Below are positions 10,023 to 19,808 of a stretch of DNA of 48,324 nt, piece by piece. Source of the DNA: Patescibacteria group bacterium (GTDB taxonomy: Bacteria > Patescibacteriota > Microgenomatia > UBA12405). The translations under genes were made by a program, and so were the position numbers. Position 1 is the stretch's first letter; the number at the start of each line of letters is the position of its first letter. Location of the stretch: the NCBI GenBank assembly GCA_013387215.1, contig WARW01000010.1:1-48324 (forward strand). The letters are read 5' to 3'. The notes below the pieces were generated by a model that was not told the DNA's origin, made no database searches, and worked only from the letters and a program-made list of their open reading frames with translations.

Positions 10023-10394
10023 ATGCCAGAAACATTTAATTCTCAAGGTGATACTTTTGAACAATCAGGCGAACTTATAAAATTGACAGAATCTAAAGCC
10101 CAAGAAATTGAATCTGCTATTCTCAATCTTGAAAATCCAACTAGTCCAATACTTCTCGAAAATACCCAAGCTTTTGATTTTGATCCTCGTATCGGTCAAA
10201 AATTAAAAGAAAAATATCAAGTTAACGAAGAATTTCCCGACATTATTGAACCATATATTCCCGGTGTTACCACAGAAATTTATGGTTTTGGAACCAACAA
10301 TCCTTCTCTTAAACTAATTAAGATTAAATACACTGATGGTCAAGTCGAAGAAAAATTTGGAGTCAGCAAACTTTATCCAAAACTGAAATCATAA
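10023..10394 (+). CDS. Hypothetical protein
   Basis: 123 aa ORF, no recognised family. Confidence 0.6.
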   Translation: MPETFNSQGDTFEQSGELIKLTESKAQEIESAILNLENPTSPILLENTQAFDFDPRIGQKLKEKYQVNEEFPDIIEPYIPGVTTEIYGFGTNNPSLKLIKIKYTDGQVEEKFGVSKLYPKLKS

Positions 10395-10521
10395 TCTAAT
10401 TAATCTGTCCCTTATCATAAAATCTCCAGATACATTTTAAATAAAGTGGTATAATTCGCTAAATTGTACATTTACAATTAGGTGGAATTCCACGTTTCCG
10501 TGTTGTGAAAGGAGTGTTTTT

Positions 10522-10827
10522 ATGTGTAAAAGCAAGCTGGTTAACCAAGCATCTTTGTCACTATCCCAAAGAATCGGCAAAATTTTTGGTGGTTTTTTTG
10601 ATCAATTAGATCAGTCTTACATTCAAAATCAATGTTATCTCTGCGGCGAACCGAAATGGTATTTTGAAACATCTTTTATCGGTTGCCCTCCGCTTTATAT
10701 GCCATGTTTTGTAAACTTAAACTCACCCTGCTTTATTTGCGGCAAAATGACTTGTTTTTTTCACCAAGATAAGAATGGTGTCTGTGAAATTTGTCAAAAA
10801 TTACCTCCACAAATAGAAAAAATATAA
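10522..10827 (+). CDS. Cys-rich zinc-finger-like protein (cross-brace pattern)
   Basis: C-x2-C...C-x2-C-x4-C-x2-H-x6-C-x2-C; preceded by AAAGGAGTG SD and TATAAT. Confidence 0.7.
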   Translation: MCKSKLVNQASLSLSQRIGKIFGGFFDQLDQSYIQNQCYLCGEPKWYFETSFIGCPPLYMPCFVNLNSPCFICGKMTCFFHQDKNGVCEICQKLPPQIEKI

Positions 10828-10843
10828 AAATGGAGTGATTTTT

Positions 10844-11230
10844 ATGTGGTTATTAGACTTATTATTAAAAATACTTTTTATTATTTTTCTTTATTTATTG
10901 TTTGTTTATTTAAGCATGGAAATGAAGAAGAACCGGAAATACAGCTATTACCAACAAAGCCACGCCAAACTTACAAACGACTCAGCCAATTCAAAATATC
11001 ATTCTCCTGATGAATATTTTAAGTATCGAACTTTACTTCAAATTCATCGAGAAAAGTACTTTTGTCATATTTGCAATAAAGGCAGTACTCCCTTAAAAAT
11101 ATTCAATATTACGTTTTGGAATCACTACACTGGTCTTAAAAAATGCAGAAAATGTAAAAAACTAACTTGCCAAAAACACATACACTCAAGAATCTGCGAA
11201 AACTGTTCTAATTCCACCAAAAAGTCATAA
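10844..11230 (+). CDS. TM-anchored Cys-rich zinc-finger-like protein, paralog of preceding gene
   Basis: C-x2-C...C-x2-C-x4-C-x2-H-x5-C-x2-C; ATG at 10844 fits the GGAGTG SD better than GTG at 10835. Confidence 0.7.
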   Translation: MWLLDLLLKILFIIFLYLLFVYLSMEMKKNRKYSYYQQSHAKLTNDSANSKYHSPDEYFKYRTLLQIHREKYFCHICNKGSTPLKIFNITFWNHYTGLKKCRKCKKLTCQKHIHSRICENCSNSTKKS

Positions 11231-11283
11231 ACTCATTATTATCAACTGCGATAAGAATGTCTTTGTGACTTTTCTATATAACA

Positions 11284-11328
11284 AGAGGGGAACCTATATT
11301 TAATTTTATTTAAATACAAGCCCCTCTT
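11284..11328 (+). terminator. Intrinsic terminator (long loop)
   Basis: AGAGGGG...CCCCTCTTTTTT. Confidence 0.65.
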
Positions 11329-11343
11329 TTTTATTTTATGAGG

Positions 11344-11349
11344 TATAAT
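11344..11349 (+). promoter_or_regulatory. -10 box of leaderless buk transcript
   Basis: TATAAT with 7 nt to the ATG at 11357. Confidence 0.6.
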
Positions 11350-11356
11350 CACCTTT

Positions 11357-12445
11357 ATGAAAATACTAGTCATCAATCCTGGCTCAACTACCACCAAATT
11401 AGCTGTTTATGATAATCAAGAACTTGTCTTTGAACACAAAATTGATCATGCTCAAGATCCTGAATTCCAAACAAAATATACCAGCGCCGAAGGTAATGTG
11501 TTTGATCAATTTGAATACCGTCTAAATTTAATTACTGAAATTTTAAAACAACACAATATTAACGATCTACAAGGCATTGTGGGTCGAGGCGGCATGATGC
11601 CTCCTGTTGTTTCTGGCACTTATCAAGTCAATGAAAAAATGGTTGATGATTTAAAAAATCGACCTCTTGCTAATCACGCTTCCAACCTTGGTGCTGCTTT
11701 AGCTTTAGAGTTAGCTAAAAAATTTAATCTTCAAGACAATGCTTTTATCGTTGATCCTGTAACTACTGATGAACTAGAAAATAAACACCGAATTACTGGT
11801 GTTCCTGGAATTAATCGTTATTCTGCTTGGCACGCTTTAAACCAAAAGGCTGTTTCTCGTGAATATGCCTCATCTATCGGCAAAAAGTATGAAGACTTAA
11901 ATTTAATTGTTGCTCATTTAGGTGGCGGTTTTTCTTTTGGTGCCCACAAAAAAGGTCGAGTAATCAATGTTTATAATGCTCTAGCTGGTGAAGGTCCTTT
12001 TTCTCCAGAAAGAGCCGGTGCTCTTCCTGCTCAAGGGTTAGTTGAACTATGTTTTTCAGGTCAAAAAAGTAAAGAAGAAATTATCCATTTAATTGCTGGC
12101 GGCGGCGGTTTATTTGCTCATCTTGGTACTAAAAACTTAATGGAACTTGAAAATAACTACGACATATTACCACAAGATCAAAAAGATGTTGTCGATTCAA
12201 TGATTGCTGGTATTTCTCGAGCTATCTGTTCATTAGTTCCAGATTTTGAAGGTGAAAAAGTTGATCAAATTTTAATTACCGGCGGAGTTGCTCGATGGAA
12301 ATCACTCATTGAAAAGATAAAAAGCAACTTAACCACTCTTAATATTGGAATTTCGATTTATCCTGGAGAAAAAGAATTAGAATCTCTCCGCGATGGCGCA
12401 CTAAGAGTTTTAAACAACGAAGAAAAACCAAGAATCTACGGCTAA
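11357..12445 (+). CDS. buk: Butyrate kinase family protein
   Basis: MKILVINPGSTTTKLAVY, GRGGMMPPVVSGTYQVN, HLGGGFSFGAH. Confidence 0.92.
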   Translation: MKILVINPGSTTTKLAVYDNQELVFEHKIDHAQDPEFQTKYTSAEGNVFDQFEYRLNLITEILKQHNINDLQGIVGRGGMMPPVVSGTYQVNEKMVDDLKNRPLANHASNLGAALALELAKKFNLQDNAFIVDPVTTDELENKHRITGVPGINRYSAWHALNQKAVSREYASSIGKKYEDLNLIVAHLGGGFSFGAHKKGRVINVYNALAGEGPFSPERAGALPAQGLVELCFSGQKSKEEIIHLIAGGGGLFAHLGTKNLMELENNYDILPQDQKDVVDSMIAGISRAICSLVPDFEGEKVDQILITGGVARWKSLIEKIKSNLTTLNIGISIYPGEKELESLRDGALRVLNNEEKPRIYG

Positions 12446-13098
12446 ATCAGTAAGTGGCCAGTATCAAAATAATAAAAATTGTCCAGTTTACAGCCTTTTT
12501 CTTTGGCCGCTGAGGTTAAGCATCTTACTTTTTTTCGGTCCACCAGACTGCTGCCAATCACGACTAATTTTTTATCTGATTCTAAAGTTTTTAAGGCCAT
12601 TTCATTAAAATCATCTTCCATTCCAAAACAACTTCTCATTTTTCTAAATCCAATTTGAGAACTTACTTGGCAATCAGGATTGGCATTTCTGGCAAACTTT
12701 TCTAGTCTTTCCACTGATTTATCAGTTAAAAACGGAAAGTGACAAACCTTGGTACCTGAAAAAATAGGTGCAATTGCTTTCCAGGCAATATTATCTTCAT
12801 CTATTTTTATTCGGCTCGACCAAAATACAAATTCTTCCGATCTTTTAACGATATTTCTTAAAGTGCACAATCGGCTCACATTGCTTTCATGGTTATTTTC
12901 TGAACCATAATTCAAAAACACTCCATCCAAATCAGTAAAAGTTACTACCTTCTCTGTGCTGCAAAAAGGTTCTTTTTCTATAATCCGATTAAAGTCCACC
13001 ACTCGTTCTTCCCACACAGGAATTTTTGTTTCCGGAGTCTTTTTTACCCGCAAAAAATTAATTTCATTAAAATCTAACGCTTGGATAATTTCGCGCAT
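12442..13098 (-). CDS. HAD-like protein
   Basis: FTDLDGVFLNYG HAD motif I; FVFWSSR and KKLVVIGSS. Confidence 0.55.
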   Translation of the reverse strand: MREIIQALDFNEINFLRVKKTPETKIPVWEERVVDFNRIIEKEPFCSTEKVVTFTDLDGVFLNYGSENNHESNVSRLCTLRNIVKRSEEFVFWSSRIKIDEDNIAWKAIAPIFSGTKVCHFPFLTDKSVERLEKFARNANPDCQVSSQIGFRKMRSCFGMEDDFNEMALKTLESDKKLVVIGSSLVDRKKVRCLTSAAKEKGCKLDNFYYFDTGHLLI

Positions 13099-13148
13099 AT
13101 TATTTAGTCTTATACTTGCGAAAAATCATTCGAAAAATTTGTTTTATC

Positions 13149-13814
13149 TTACCAATCTATCGGCTCTTCATTATTGAATATTAAATACGCGTTAGCTTGA
13201 GAAAATGGTTTAGATCCAAAAAAACCACTATGAGCAGAAAAAGGGGACGGATGGGCAGATTTTATAATTAAATGTTTTGATTCATCAATCATGCTGCCTT
13301 TTTTCTGAGCATAATTTCCCCATAAAATAAACACTAAATGTTCTTTTTGATCCGATAATACTTTAATAACTGCATCTGTAAACTTTTCCCAGCCTTTATT
13401 TTGATGTGAACCAGCTAAATGAGCCCTAACAGTTAAGGTGGCATTCAACATTAATACTCCCTGTTTTGCCCAATTTTCCAAATCACCGCTCATGCTTGAT
13501 GGTTTTTTGCTTAAATCTGTTTCGATTTCTTTATAAATATTTTGAAGAGATGGTGGAAGTCTAATTCCCTTATTAACAGCAAATGCCAACCCGTTGGCTT
13601 GATTTGGTCCATGATACGGATCTTGTCCTAAAATCACCACTTTAACTTTATCAAACGGAGTCAAATCAAATGCGTGAAAAATAAATTTAGCTGGAGGATA
13701 AACCGTTGTTTCTTTGTATTCGGATCTGACAAATTCGGCTAGCTCTTTAAAATATTCTTCATCAAATTCTTTTTGTAAGGCTTTTTTCCAGGATGGTTCA
13801 ATTTTAACTTCCAT
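13149..13814 (-). CDS. ung: Uracil-DNA glycosylase, family 1
   Basis: VILGQDPYHGPNQANGLAF, HPSPFSAHSGFFGSKPFSQAN. Confidence 0.96.
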   Translation of the reverse strand: MEVKIEPSWKKALQKEFDEEYFKELAEFVRSEYKETTVYPPAKFIFHAFDLTPFDKVKVVILGQDPYHGPNQANGLAFAVNKGIRLPPSLQNIYKEIETDLSKKPSSMSGDLENWAKQGVLMLNATLTVRAHLAGSHQNKGWEKFTDAVIKVLSDQKEHLVFILWGNYAQKKGSMIDESKHLIIKSAHPSPFSAHSGFFGSKPFSQANAYLIFNNEEPIDW

Positions 13815-13842
13815 GTTTGATTTTAAACATATTTTTTCTCTA

Positions 13843-16227
13843 TTAGCTAGTTATTTTAAAAAATCTGCTAATAAATTTTATAAATTTCATTATTGAAAAC
13901 CTTGTTGTTTTCACCTGATTTTCCATATCTTTTAAAGGGGTATATTCGCAAGCTCCTATATCTGGCTGTTCCGTAATTGAATTACCAACAAAGTCAGTTT
14001 TTAAACCGACATTACTTCCATTATTAACAGCAGGGGATAATTCTTTAATTCTCAAATCTGAATTACTCACATCTTCAAACAAAGGGTCTAAATAAATTGA
14101 ATTTTTATCTTGATTTGTCACCAGTTTCCAATTATCAAAATTATATTCAACTCCTTTCCAAATAAAACTAGGATTCAAAAATTTATTTATTACCAAAGCT
14201 GAAGGTCTTTCTTTTCCATTTGCATCATATATTCCATAAGCATCGCCTTCTTTAAGCGTGTATACGCAAGCGACACTCACATAATCAGAATATAAATCTC
14301 TTAAAATTTCAAAAGCATTTTTAATATATGACGCCTGATTTTTCAAACTTACCATATCAAGACCCCAGCCAAATTCAGTAATCCATATTTTTTTATCTGA
14401 TTGACCATTATCAACCATAATTTTTCTGATGGCGGCAATACTGCCAAAACTATTATTATCCTTAAGATTAGGAGGATTTGCAATGTCGTCGGTATAAACG
14501 TGATATGAGACTGCATCAGGATAAATGTTGTTTTCATAAAATTTTTGCAAAAATTCTCCTCCATGAGCGTCACTGCTCGATCTTTTCCAAGCACCTATTT
14601 GAACAGCCACTTCAGCCGATGGATCAATCGCGTGAATTGCTTCCGAAACCGCTGAATAAAGTTCCATGTATTGATAAATATTGGGCATTGGTTTCCAAAA
14701 ATAAGTCAAACTGGCTTCATTCCATACTTCATATTTATGCATTTTTCCTTTATATCTTTTTGCCGCCTCTCTGGCAAAATCAACAAAACCAGATTTCCAT
14801 GCTTGAAATGTCGGACCCGTCATCTCATAAGCATGAATATCGTCAATATAAAGATAATTTCCAAGAGAAAGAGGTCCATAAAAAGAAACTTCTACTTGAG
14901 TGCAGCCCTCAGGCGCCTTAAACAATATTTCTTTTTGAACATAAGTATCACCCCAATTATCGCCATTTCTTTTACTGATTATTTCCGAATTATGGGAGAT
15001 ATCTTTAACTTCATATGTCTCCGCATCATGTCTAGTCCAAAACTGAACTGAATAACTCATACCAGGCTTTACGTTAATAGTTTGTTTTATAGAACTATTA
15101 TTGGTAATCTTCACTGCCTTAAAACCGCCATGAACTAATTTCGTTTCACTCTCCACATTCCCATCTGTTTTCCAATCTGATGAAAGCTTATCAATTTCAA
15201 AATCTCCCGACTTTAATAAATCCGTTATTTCATATGGAACATGATGGATATCCGAATTTTTATTGGCCCATGCTGGCGAATTATCTAAAACGGCCAAAGG
15301 CTCAATATTATTTTCAACTAATTTATTAATAAAATAGTCGGTATGACTCCAATCCCGAGAACCTTTATTTGTCTCTATTCTTGACCAATCAAAATCGTCC
15401 CGCGAAACAGTAACTCCAAGCTGTTTCATTCTGGCCACATATTTATCAACATCATTATTGCCAATACTTGCCAAAGAACTATTAATTCCATATTGAATGT
15501 TTTTGGTTGTTCCATAGTAAAGGTTATTGTTAACTTCTGGTCCTTTCGACACTTTTGGGTCAACATTTATAAAAACATTTGCGCTCGCATAATTGCTATA
15601 CACAATATTATTTTTCGCCACATTATCATTTCCCAAAATAGAAATCGGTGTATAAGAATTATTTATTAATGTATTGTTGTATAAAGCATTCGATGACCCG
15701 GTAACAGTAATAGTATTTCCTAAAGAATAATTAGAAACTATATAATCAATTTGATTGTTATTTCCATTTAACTTAATTGGTCCGTTTACATGAAGTTGGG
15801 TTAGTCTAATATAGTTTTTAAAATTGAAATCCACACCTGAATTCTCGTCTCCCAAAATCATTGGCTGATCTCCATTACTTCCGTAAGATCCATAAGTAAT
15901 TAAGTTTCCTTCAACTCCCGAAGATGAGATGGTAAGTTTTTCCAAAAACCTTTGTCCTTTTTTCAGAAAAATATTATCACCGCCAACGTATCCATTTGGT
16001 TTTTCTTGCATTTTAGCAATCGAATTAAATGGTCCAGCTTTTCCAGAATCAGAAGCACAAACACAGGAAGGGGAAGTGCCATTACAAGTTCCATCACCGC
16101 TATTTAAGCAACTACTATCAATATAATAAGAACTGGCGTATGTTTTGATAGGAAAAACAACCAGAAATACGGTTAAAACTACAACCGATTGGCTTAATTT
16201 CAAAAAATATCCCCACTTTTTCATCAA
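13843..16227 (-). CDS. Secreted beta-helix protein with inserted TIM-barrel glycoside hydrolase and CBM-like module
   Basis: Signal peptide; beta-helix N-term; VSRDDFDWSRIE, VWNEAS, WITEFGW barrel motifs; C-term DPLFEDVSNSDLRIKELSPAVNNGSNVG...PDIGACEYTP beta-helix ending. Confidence 0.85.
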   Translation of the reverse strand: MMKKWGYFLKLSQSVVVLTVFLVVFPIKTYASSYYIDSSCLNSGDGTCNGTSPSCVCASDSGKAGPFNSIAKMQEKPNGYVGGDNIFLKKGQRFLEKLTISSSGVEGNLITYGSYGSNGDQPMILGDENSGVDFNFKNYIRLTQLHVNGPIKLNGNNNQIDYIVSNYSLGNTITVTGSSNALYNNTLINNSYTPISILGNDNVAKNNIVYSNYASANVFINVDPKVSKGPEVNNNLYYGTTKNIQYGINSSLASIGNNDVDKYVARMKQLGVTVSRDDFDWSRIETNKGSRDWSHTDYFINKLVENNIEPLAVLDNSPAWANKNSDIHHVPYEITDLLKSGDFEIDKLSSDWKTDGNVESETKLVHGGFKAVKITNNSSIKQTINVKPGMSYSVQFWTRHDAETYEVKDISHNSEIISKRNGDNWGDTYVQKEILFKAPEGCTQVEVSFYGPLSLGNYLYIDDIHAYEMTGPTFQAWKSGFVDFAREAAKRYKGKMHKYEVWNEASLTYFWKPMPNIYQYMELYSAVSEAIHAIDPSAEVAVQIGAWKRSSSDAHGGEFLQKFYENNIYPDAVSYHVYTDDIANPPNLKDNNSFGSIAAIRKIMVDNGQSDKKIWITEFGWGLDMVSLKNQASYIKNAFEILRDLYSDYVSVACVYTLKEGDAYGIYDANGKERPSALVINKFLNPSFIWKGVEYNFDNWKLVTNQDKNSIYLDPLFEDVSNSDLRIKELSPAVNNGSNVGLKTDFVGNSITEQPDIGACEYTPLKDMENQVKTTRFSIMKFIKFISRFFKITS

Positions 16228-16289
16228 TCAATGAATTTATCACATATTTCCAGTCTGAAACAGTCCTACGAAGTATAATTATGGTATTT

Positions 16290-16751
16290 ATGTCTTTTCT
16301 TATCAAGAAAACACAGGATACCGAAAAAGTTATGGAAATAACCAAATCGCTTGGCACTTATTTTGACGAAGATGCATACAATGAAATCGAAAGTGATGCT
16401 CAAAATTTTCCTCTTTTCGGGGGTTTTATTGGAAATATTATGGTGGGATATATTATTTTTTACGAAATAAATCCACAGGTCGTAGAAATTAAGTGGATGG
16501 CAGTGAAAAAAGATTATCAGAACCAAGGTCTAGGCGGAAAACTGATAAATAAAGGACTAAAGATAATTAACCAGAATAAAAACTATAAAATCTGTGAACT
16601 GAAAACTATTGGAGAAGGGGACAAAGATAAAAAATTCATAAAAACTCGAAAATTCTATCTTAAGAACGGATTTATACCCTTAGAATCGCTTCAATCTTTT
16701 CCTGGGTGGAACAAAAATAATTATGTCCAAATCTTCATTAAGTGTATATAA
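16290..16751 (+). CDS. GNAT family N-acetyltransferase (start moved from 16281)
   Basis: VEIKWMAVKKDYQNQGLGGKLINKGL acetyl-CoA motif; TATAAT at 16274-16279 favours the second ATG at 16290. Confidence 0.85.
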   Translation: MSFLIKKTQDTEKVMEITKSLGTYFDEDAYNEIESDAQNFPLFGGFIGNIMVGYIIFYEINPQVVEIKWMAVKKDYQNQGLGGKLINKGLKIINQNKNYKICELKTIGEGDKDKKFIKTRKFYLKNGFIPLESLQSFPGWNKNNYVQIFIKCI

Positions 16752-16852
16752 ACTTGTAATTTGAATATCCCGAAGTTCAAACACCAAGTTGAATATTTAT
16801 ACATTTTACACTTACTTGTATTTTTCAGTAATTATGGTGAAATAATTAGATT

Positions 16853-17635
16853 ATGTTTGTTCATGAAAGTGGTCCAATAAACGGTGAGATAATTTTATTT
16901 TTACATGGTAATGGCGCCAGTGGAGCCATGTGGCGACAGCATTTTAAGTATCTAAAAGATTTTAATTGTCTGGCCCCCGACTTTCCTGGTTTCGGCAAAA
17001 GTAATCAAGAAAAATGGATTTCTCTTGAAGATACCGCCGACAAAATTATTGATTTAATCGATAAGTCTAATTATAAAAAGGTTAATTTAGTAGGTTTATC
17101 GCTTGGCAGTGGTGTAGCTTTTACTTTGCTTGGCAAAAGACCGGATCTCTTTAATCATGTAATTATTGACGGAGCAGGGCTTCAAGGCACACCCGCACTT
17201 CCTCTTGTAAAAATTGGCTTTTATCTCATGGAACCGTTTCTCCATACTGAATTCTTAATTAAAACTATAGCCAACTCAATCAAAATAAATCCGGCCAATT
17301 ATTCCGAGTTTAGGACAGACATGCTTCAAATGTCACCTTCAGCATTTCGCCGCGCCTTTATTCAAGCCTTATCACTAAAACAACCACAAGGATTAGAAAA
17401 TTTTCCAGGATCAGTATTGTTCGTATGCGGGGAAAAAGAGTTGGCAGGTGTCAAAAAATCAAATCAAATATTGGCAAATCTCATGCCTCATGCAGCATCA
17501 AGAATCGCTCCTAAAGTAGGGCATGGCTGGTTGGCAGAAAAACCAGAGCTTCACTATCGTATGGTCGAAGCCTGGTTAACCGACAAACCATTACCAAGTG
17601 AATTAATTAATAATTTGTGTGAGGACAATAAATAA
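16853..17635 (+). CDS. Alpha/beta hydrolase
   Basis: LFLHGNGASGAMWRQH, GLSLGSGVA nucleophile elbow, VGHGW. Confidence 0.9.
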   Translation: MFVHESGPINGEIILFLHGNGASGAMWRQHFKYLKDFNCLAPDFPGFGKSNQEKWISLEDTADKIIDLIDKSNYKKVNLVGLSLGSGVAFTLLGKRPDLFNHVIIDGAGLQGTPALPLVKIGFYLMEPFLHTEFLIKTIANSIKINPANYSEFRTDMLQMSPSAFRRAFIQALSLKQPQGLENFPGSVLFVCGEKELAGVKKSNQILANLMPHAASRIAPKVGHGWLAEKPELHYRMVEAWLTDKPLPSELINNLCEDNK

Positions 17636-17712
17636 AATCCTTGGTAATTTACGATTCAAATTTTAATAATACCCAAAAAATTGGCAAAATCTATTAACCA
17701 AAAATTATAAGG

Positions 17713-18372
17713 TTAATTAAATCTTAAAAATTTTTTTCCAATTAGAATAACCCAAATCCAAAGAGGAAATACTGATGTTACTGATAACATCATTCCAATA
17801 TTTCCAGTTGTTGGCGGAATTAGCATTAATATACCTATAATTAGAGTAAGATAATTAATAGTTTTGCCAAAGATATTTTTTTGAAACATCACAATCGATA
17901 TCAGTAAAAAGGCAATCCCCGATATTACATAAGCAACGTCAAATGCAGTTCCTTGCCAATTAGACAGTGCTAATTCGCCACCCATAATTGCGAGTGATCG
18001 CTGAGCCTCTGTTGTTGCGCTAGTATACATATTGCTAAAATGGAGCATTTCAAAAGCAGAACCAGAAGCAAGATAAGTCGCTACACCAATAAATCCCAAT
18101 GCCACGGCAATTTTCATAAACGATTTGTTAATTTTTCTTAATGCTTCATACATTGCTAGATAAAGAAAAACTGTGAGCACTTGATCGACAATTAGTAACA
18201 AGTCCATATCTAATAATCCAACAAACTTATTCGTTTGGAAAAGGTGAAACCAATCTACTGCAGCCTTCGGTGGTGGTGAAACAAAAAATATTATCATCTG
18301 AAGAGGTATAAACGCCGCAATCAAAAACGCCGACAAAGCCCCAGCTTTATAAATTATTTTTGATGATTTCAT
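17713..18372 (-). CDS. Multi-TM membrane protein, DUF4386-like
   Basis: 219 aa with several TM helices; overall pattern resembles DUF4386. Confidence 0.6.
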   Translation of the reverse strand: MKSSKIIYKAGALSAFLIAAFIPLQMIIFFVSPPPKAAVDWFHLFQTNKFVGLLDMDLLLIVDQVLTVFLYLAMYEALRKINKSFMKIAVALGFIGVATYLASGSAFEMLHFSNMYTSATTEAQRSLAIMGGELALSNWQGTAFDVAYVISGIAFLLISIVMFQKNIFGKTINYLTLIIGILMLIPPTTGNIGMMLSVTSVFPLWIWVILIGKKFLRFN

Positions 18373-18453
18373 AAAATCAGTATATCAAATTACTTCGTTA
18401 AATTTTTTACACATCCCGTTGTTACATACATAATACTTTTAGATTCTTCTTTG

Positions 18454-18527
18454 TGACTCCAGCGGGAGTCGAACCCGCGATTACCTGGATGAAAGCCAGG
18501 TGTCCTAGGCCACTAGACGATGGAGCC
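18454..18527 (-). tRNA. tRNA-Glu (TTC)
   Basis: GGCTCCA...CCTGG-CTTTCAT-CCAGG...TGGAGTCA. Confidence 0.95.
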
Positions 18528-18621
18528 GTCAATGACAAGTCATATTTTACCAATAGAAAGAAAGATTTTCCACTATCTAACTTAGTAAGATTAAAAACCT
18601 TTGACTTGATAAAATATTATC

Positions 18622-19242
18622 ATGATTTATATTTTCCACGGCGATAATCAGTTTGAAAGCCGGGCTGCTTTTAATAATCTCTTGGATAAATATGCTAATA
18701 CTGAAAACCTTCGTCTCGACAGCAAAAATCTTGATCCAGAACTAATAAATGTTTTTCTTCAAAGCAGTTCTTTGTTTAATGAACAAAAAGTTCTGGCAAT
18801 CACCAATCTTTTTTCCGCTCCAAAAGCCAATCTTGATAAAATCCTAAAAGTTATCAATAAATCCCCAAATTGTGATGTCGTCATTTGGCAGGACAAAAAA
18901 TTAACTCTTGCCCAAACAAATCTTCTTCCAAAGTCAAAAATTCAAGCGTTTGCGCTAGATAATAAATTATTTGCTTGTCTCAATGCTATTAAACCAAAGA
19001 ATCTAAAAACTTTTATTCCCATGTATGAGGAATTAATGAAAACTGGCGTCTATGATTTATTTTTATATTTATTTAAAGGCAACATCAGAAAGCAATTAAC
19101 ATCATATTCCCGTTTTTCTGAGAGTTCTCTAAAACGCACCTATCTGACCTTAATCGAATTAGATTATCAAAATAAAACTGGCCAACTATCCATACCTAAA
19201 GAAATGGCACTGGAAAGAATCATCATCAATCTAATAAAATAG
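18622..19242 (+). CDS. holA: DNA polymerase III delta subunit-like protein (short)
   Basis: MIYIFHGDNQFESRAAFNNLL, SSSLFNEQKVLAITN, C-terminal helical region; 206 aa. Confidence 0.75.
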   Translation: MIYIFHGDNQFESRAAFNNLLDKYANTENLRLDSKNLDPELINVFLQSSSLFNEQKVLAITNLFSAPKANLDKILKVINKSPNCDVVIWQDKKLTLAQTNLLPKSKIQAFALDNKLFACLNAIKPKNLKTFIPMYEELMKTGVYDLFLYLFKGNIRKQLTSYSRFSESSLKRTYLTLIELDYQNKTGQLSIPKEMALERIIINLIK

Positions 19243-19297
19243 TTTGGTACAAATTCTTTTAAGTGATAAAATTTGTCAATTAAAAGTTAACCTAAAA

Positions 19298-19756
19298 ATG
19301 TTTACTCCATATTTTACAGATATTCACGACGATATAATCATTCCAAAACCTTGGGGAGAAGAAAGAATTTTTACTCCAGAAAATCTTAATTACACTTTTA
19401 AACTATTACTTATAAAGAAAGATTGTCGAATATCTCTTCAATCACACACTGAAAAGGTCGAAACCTTCGTTTTAGTCTCTGGCAAAGCCCATTTAGTGGT
19501 AGGAACAGATATTAATGCACTTGAAACAATCGAAATGGAACCAATGAGAGGCTACACCATTAATGTCAACACAATTCATCGAATGATTGCTATTGATGGC
19601 GATGCTCAAATCATGGAAGGCTCCACTCCAGAAACTGGTATCACTGTCAGATATCAAGACGATTATGGCCGTCCTGATGAAACTGAACAAATGAGAAAAA
19701 CAAAAAACAGAGGTTGGACTTCTACTCAAGAAGAAAACGATCGGACAAAAGAATAA
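19298..19756 (+). CDS. Cupin, mannose-6-phosphate isomerase type II-like (ORF opens at 19244)
   Basis: KPWGEERIFTPENLNYTFKLLLIKKDCRISLQSHTEKVETFVLVSG; ATG at 19298 precedes the conserved region. Confidence 0.85.
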   Translation: MFTPYFTDIHDDIIIPKPWGEERIFTPENLNYTFKLLLIKKDCRISLQSHTEKVETFVLVSGKAHLVVGTDINALETIEMEPMRGYTINVNTIHRMIAIDGDAQIMEGSTPETGITVRYQDDYGRPDETEQMRKTKNRGWTSTQEENDRTKE

Positions 19757-19808
19757 ATTTAATCGCAATTCAGTTGCGAAAATGTTATTAAAATAACAAC
19801 CTATAATA

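Noticed and set aside
14478-15051. Plus-strand ORFs of 147 and 126 aa
   Set aside because: Antisense to the well-supported glycoside hydrolase gene; no recognisable motifs; treated as shadow ORFs.
18453-18647. ORF MTPAGVEPAITWMKARCPRPLDDG...
   Set aside because: Translation of the antisense strand of tRNA-Glu; a well-known spurious ORF pattern.
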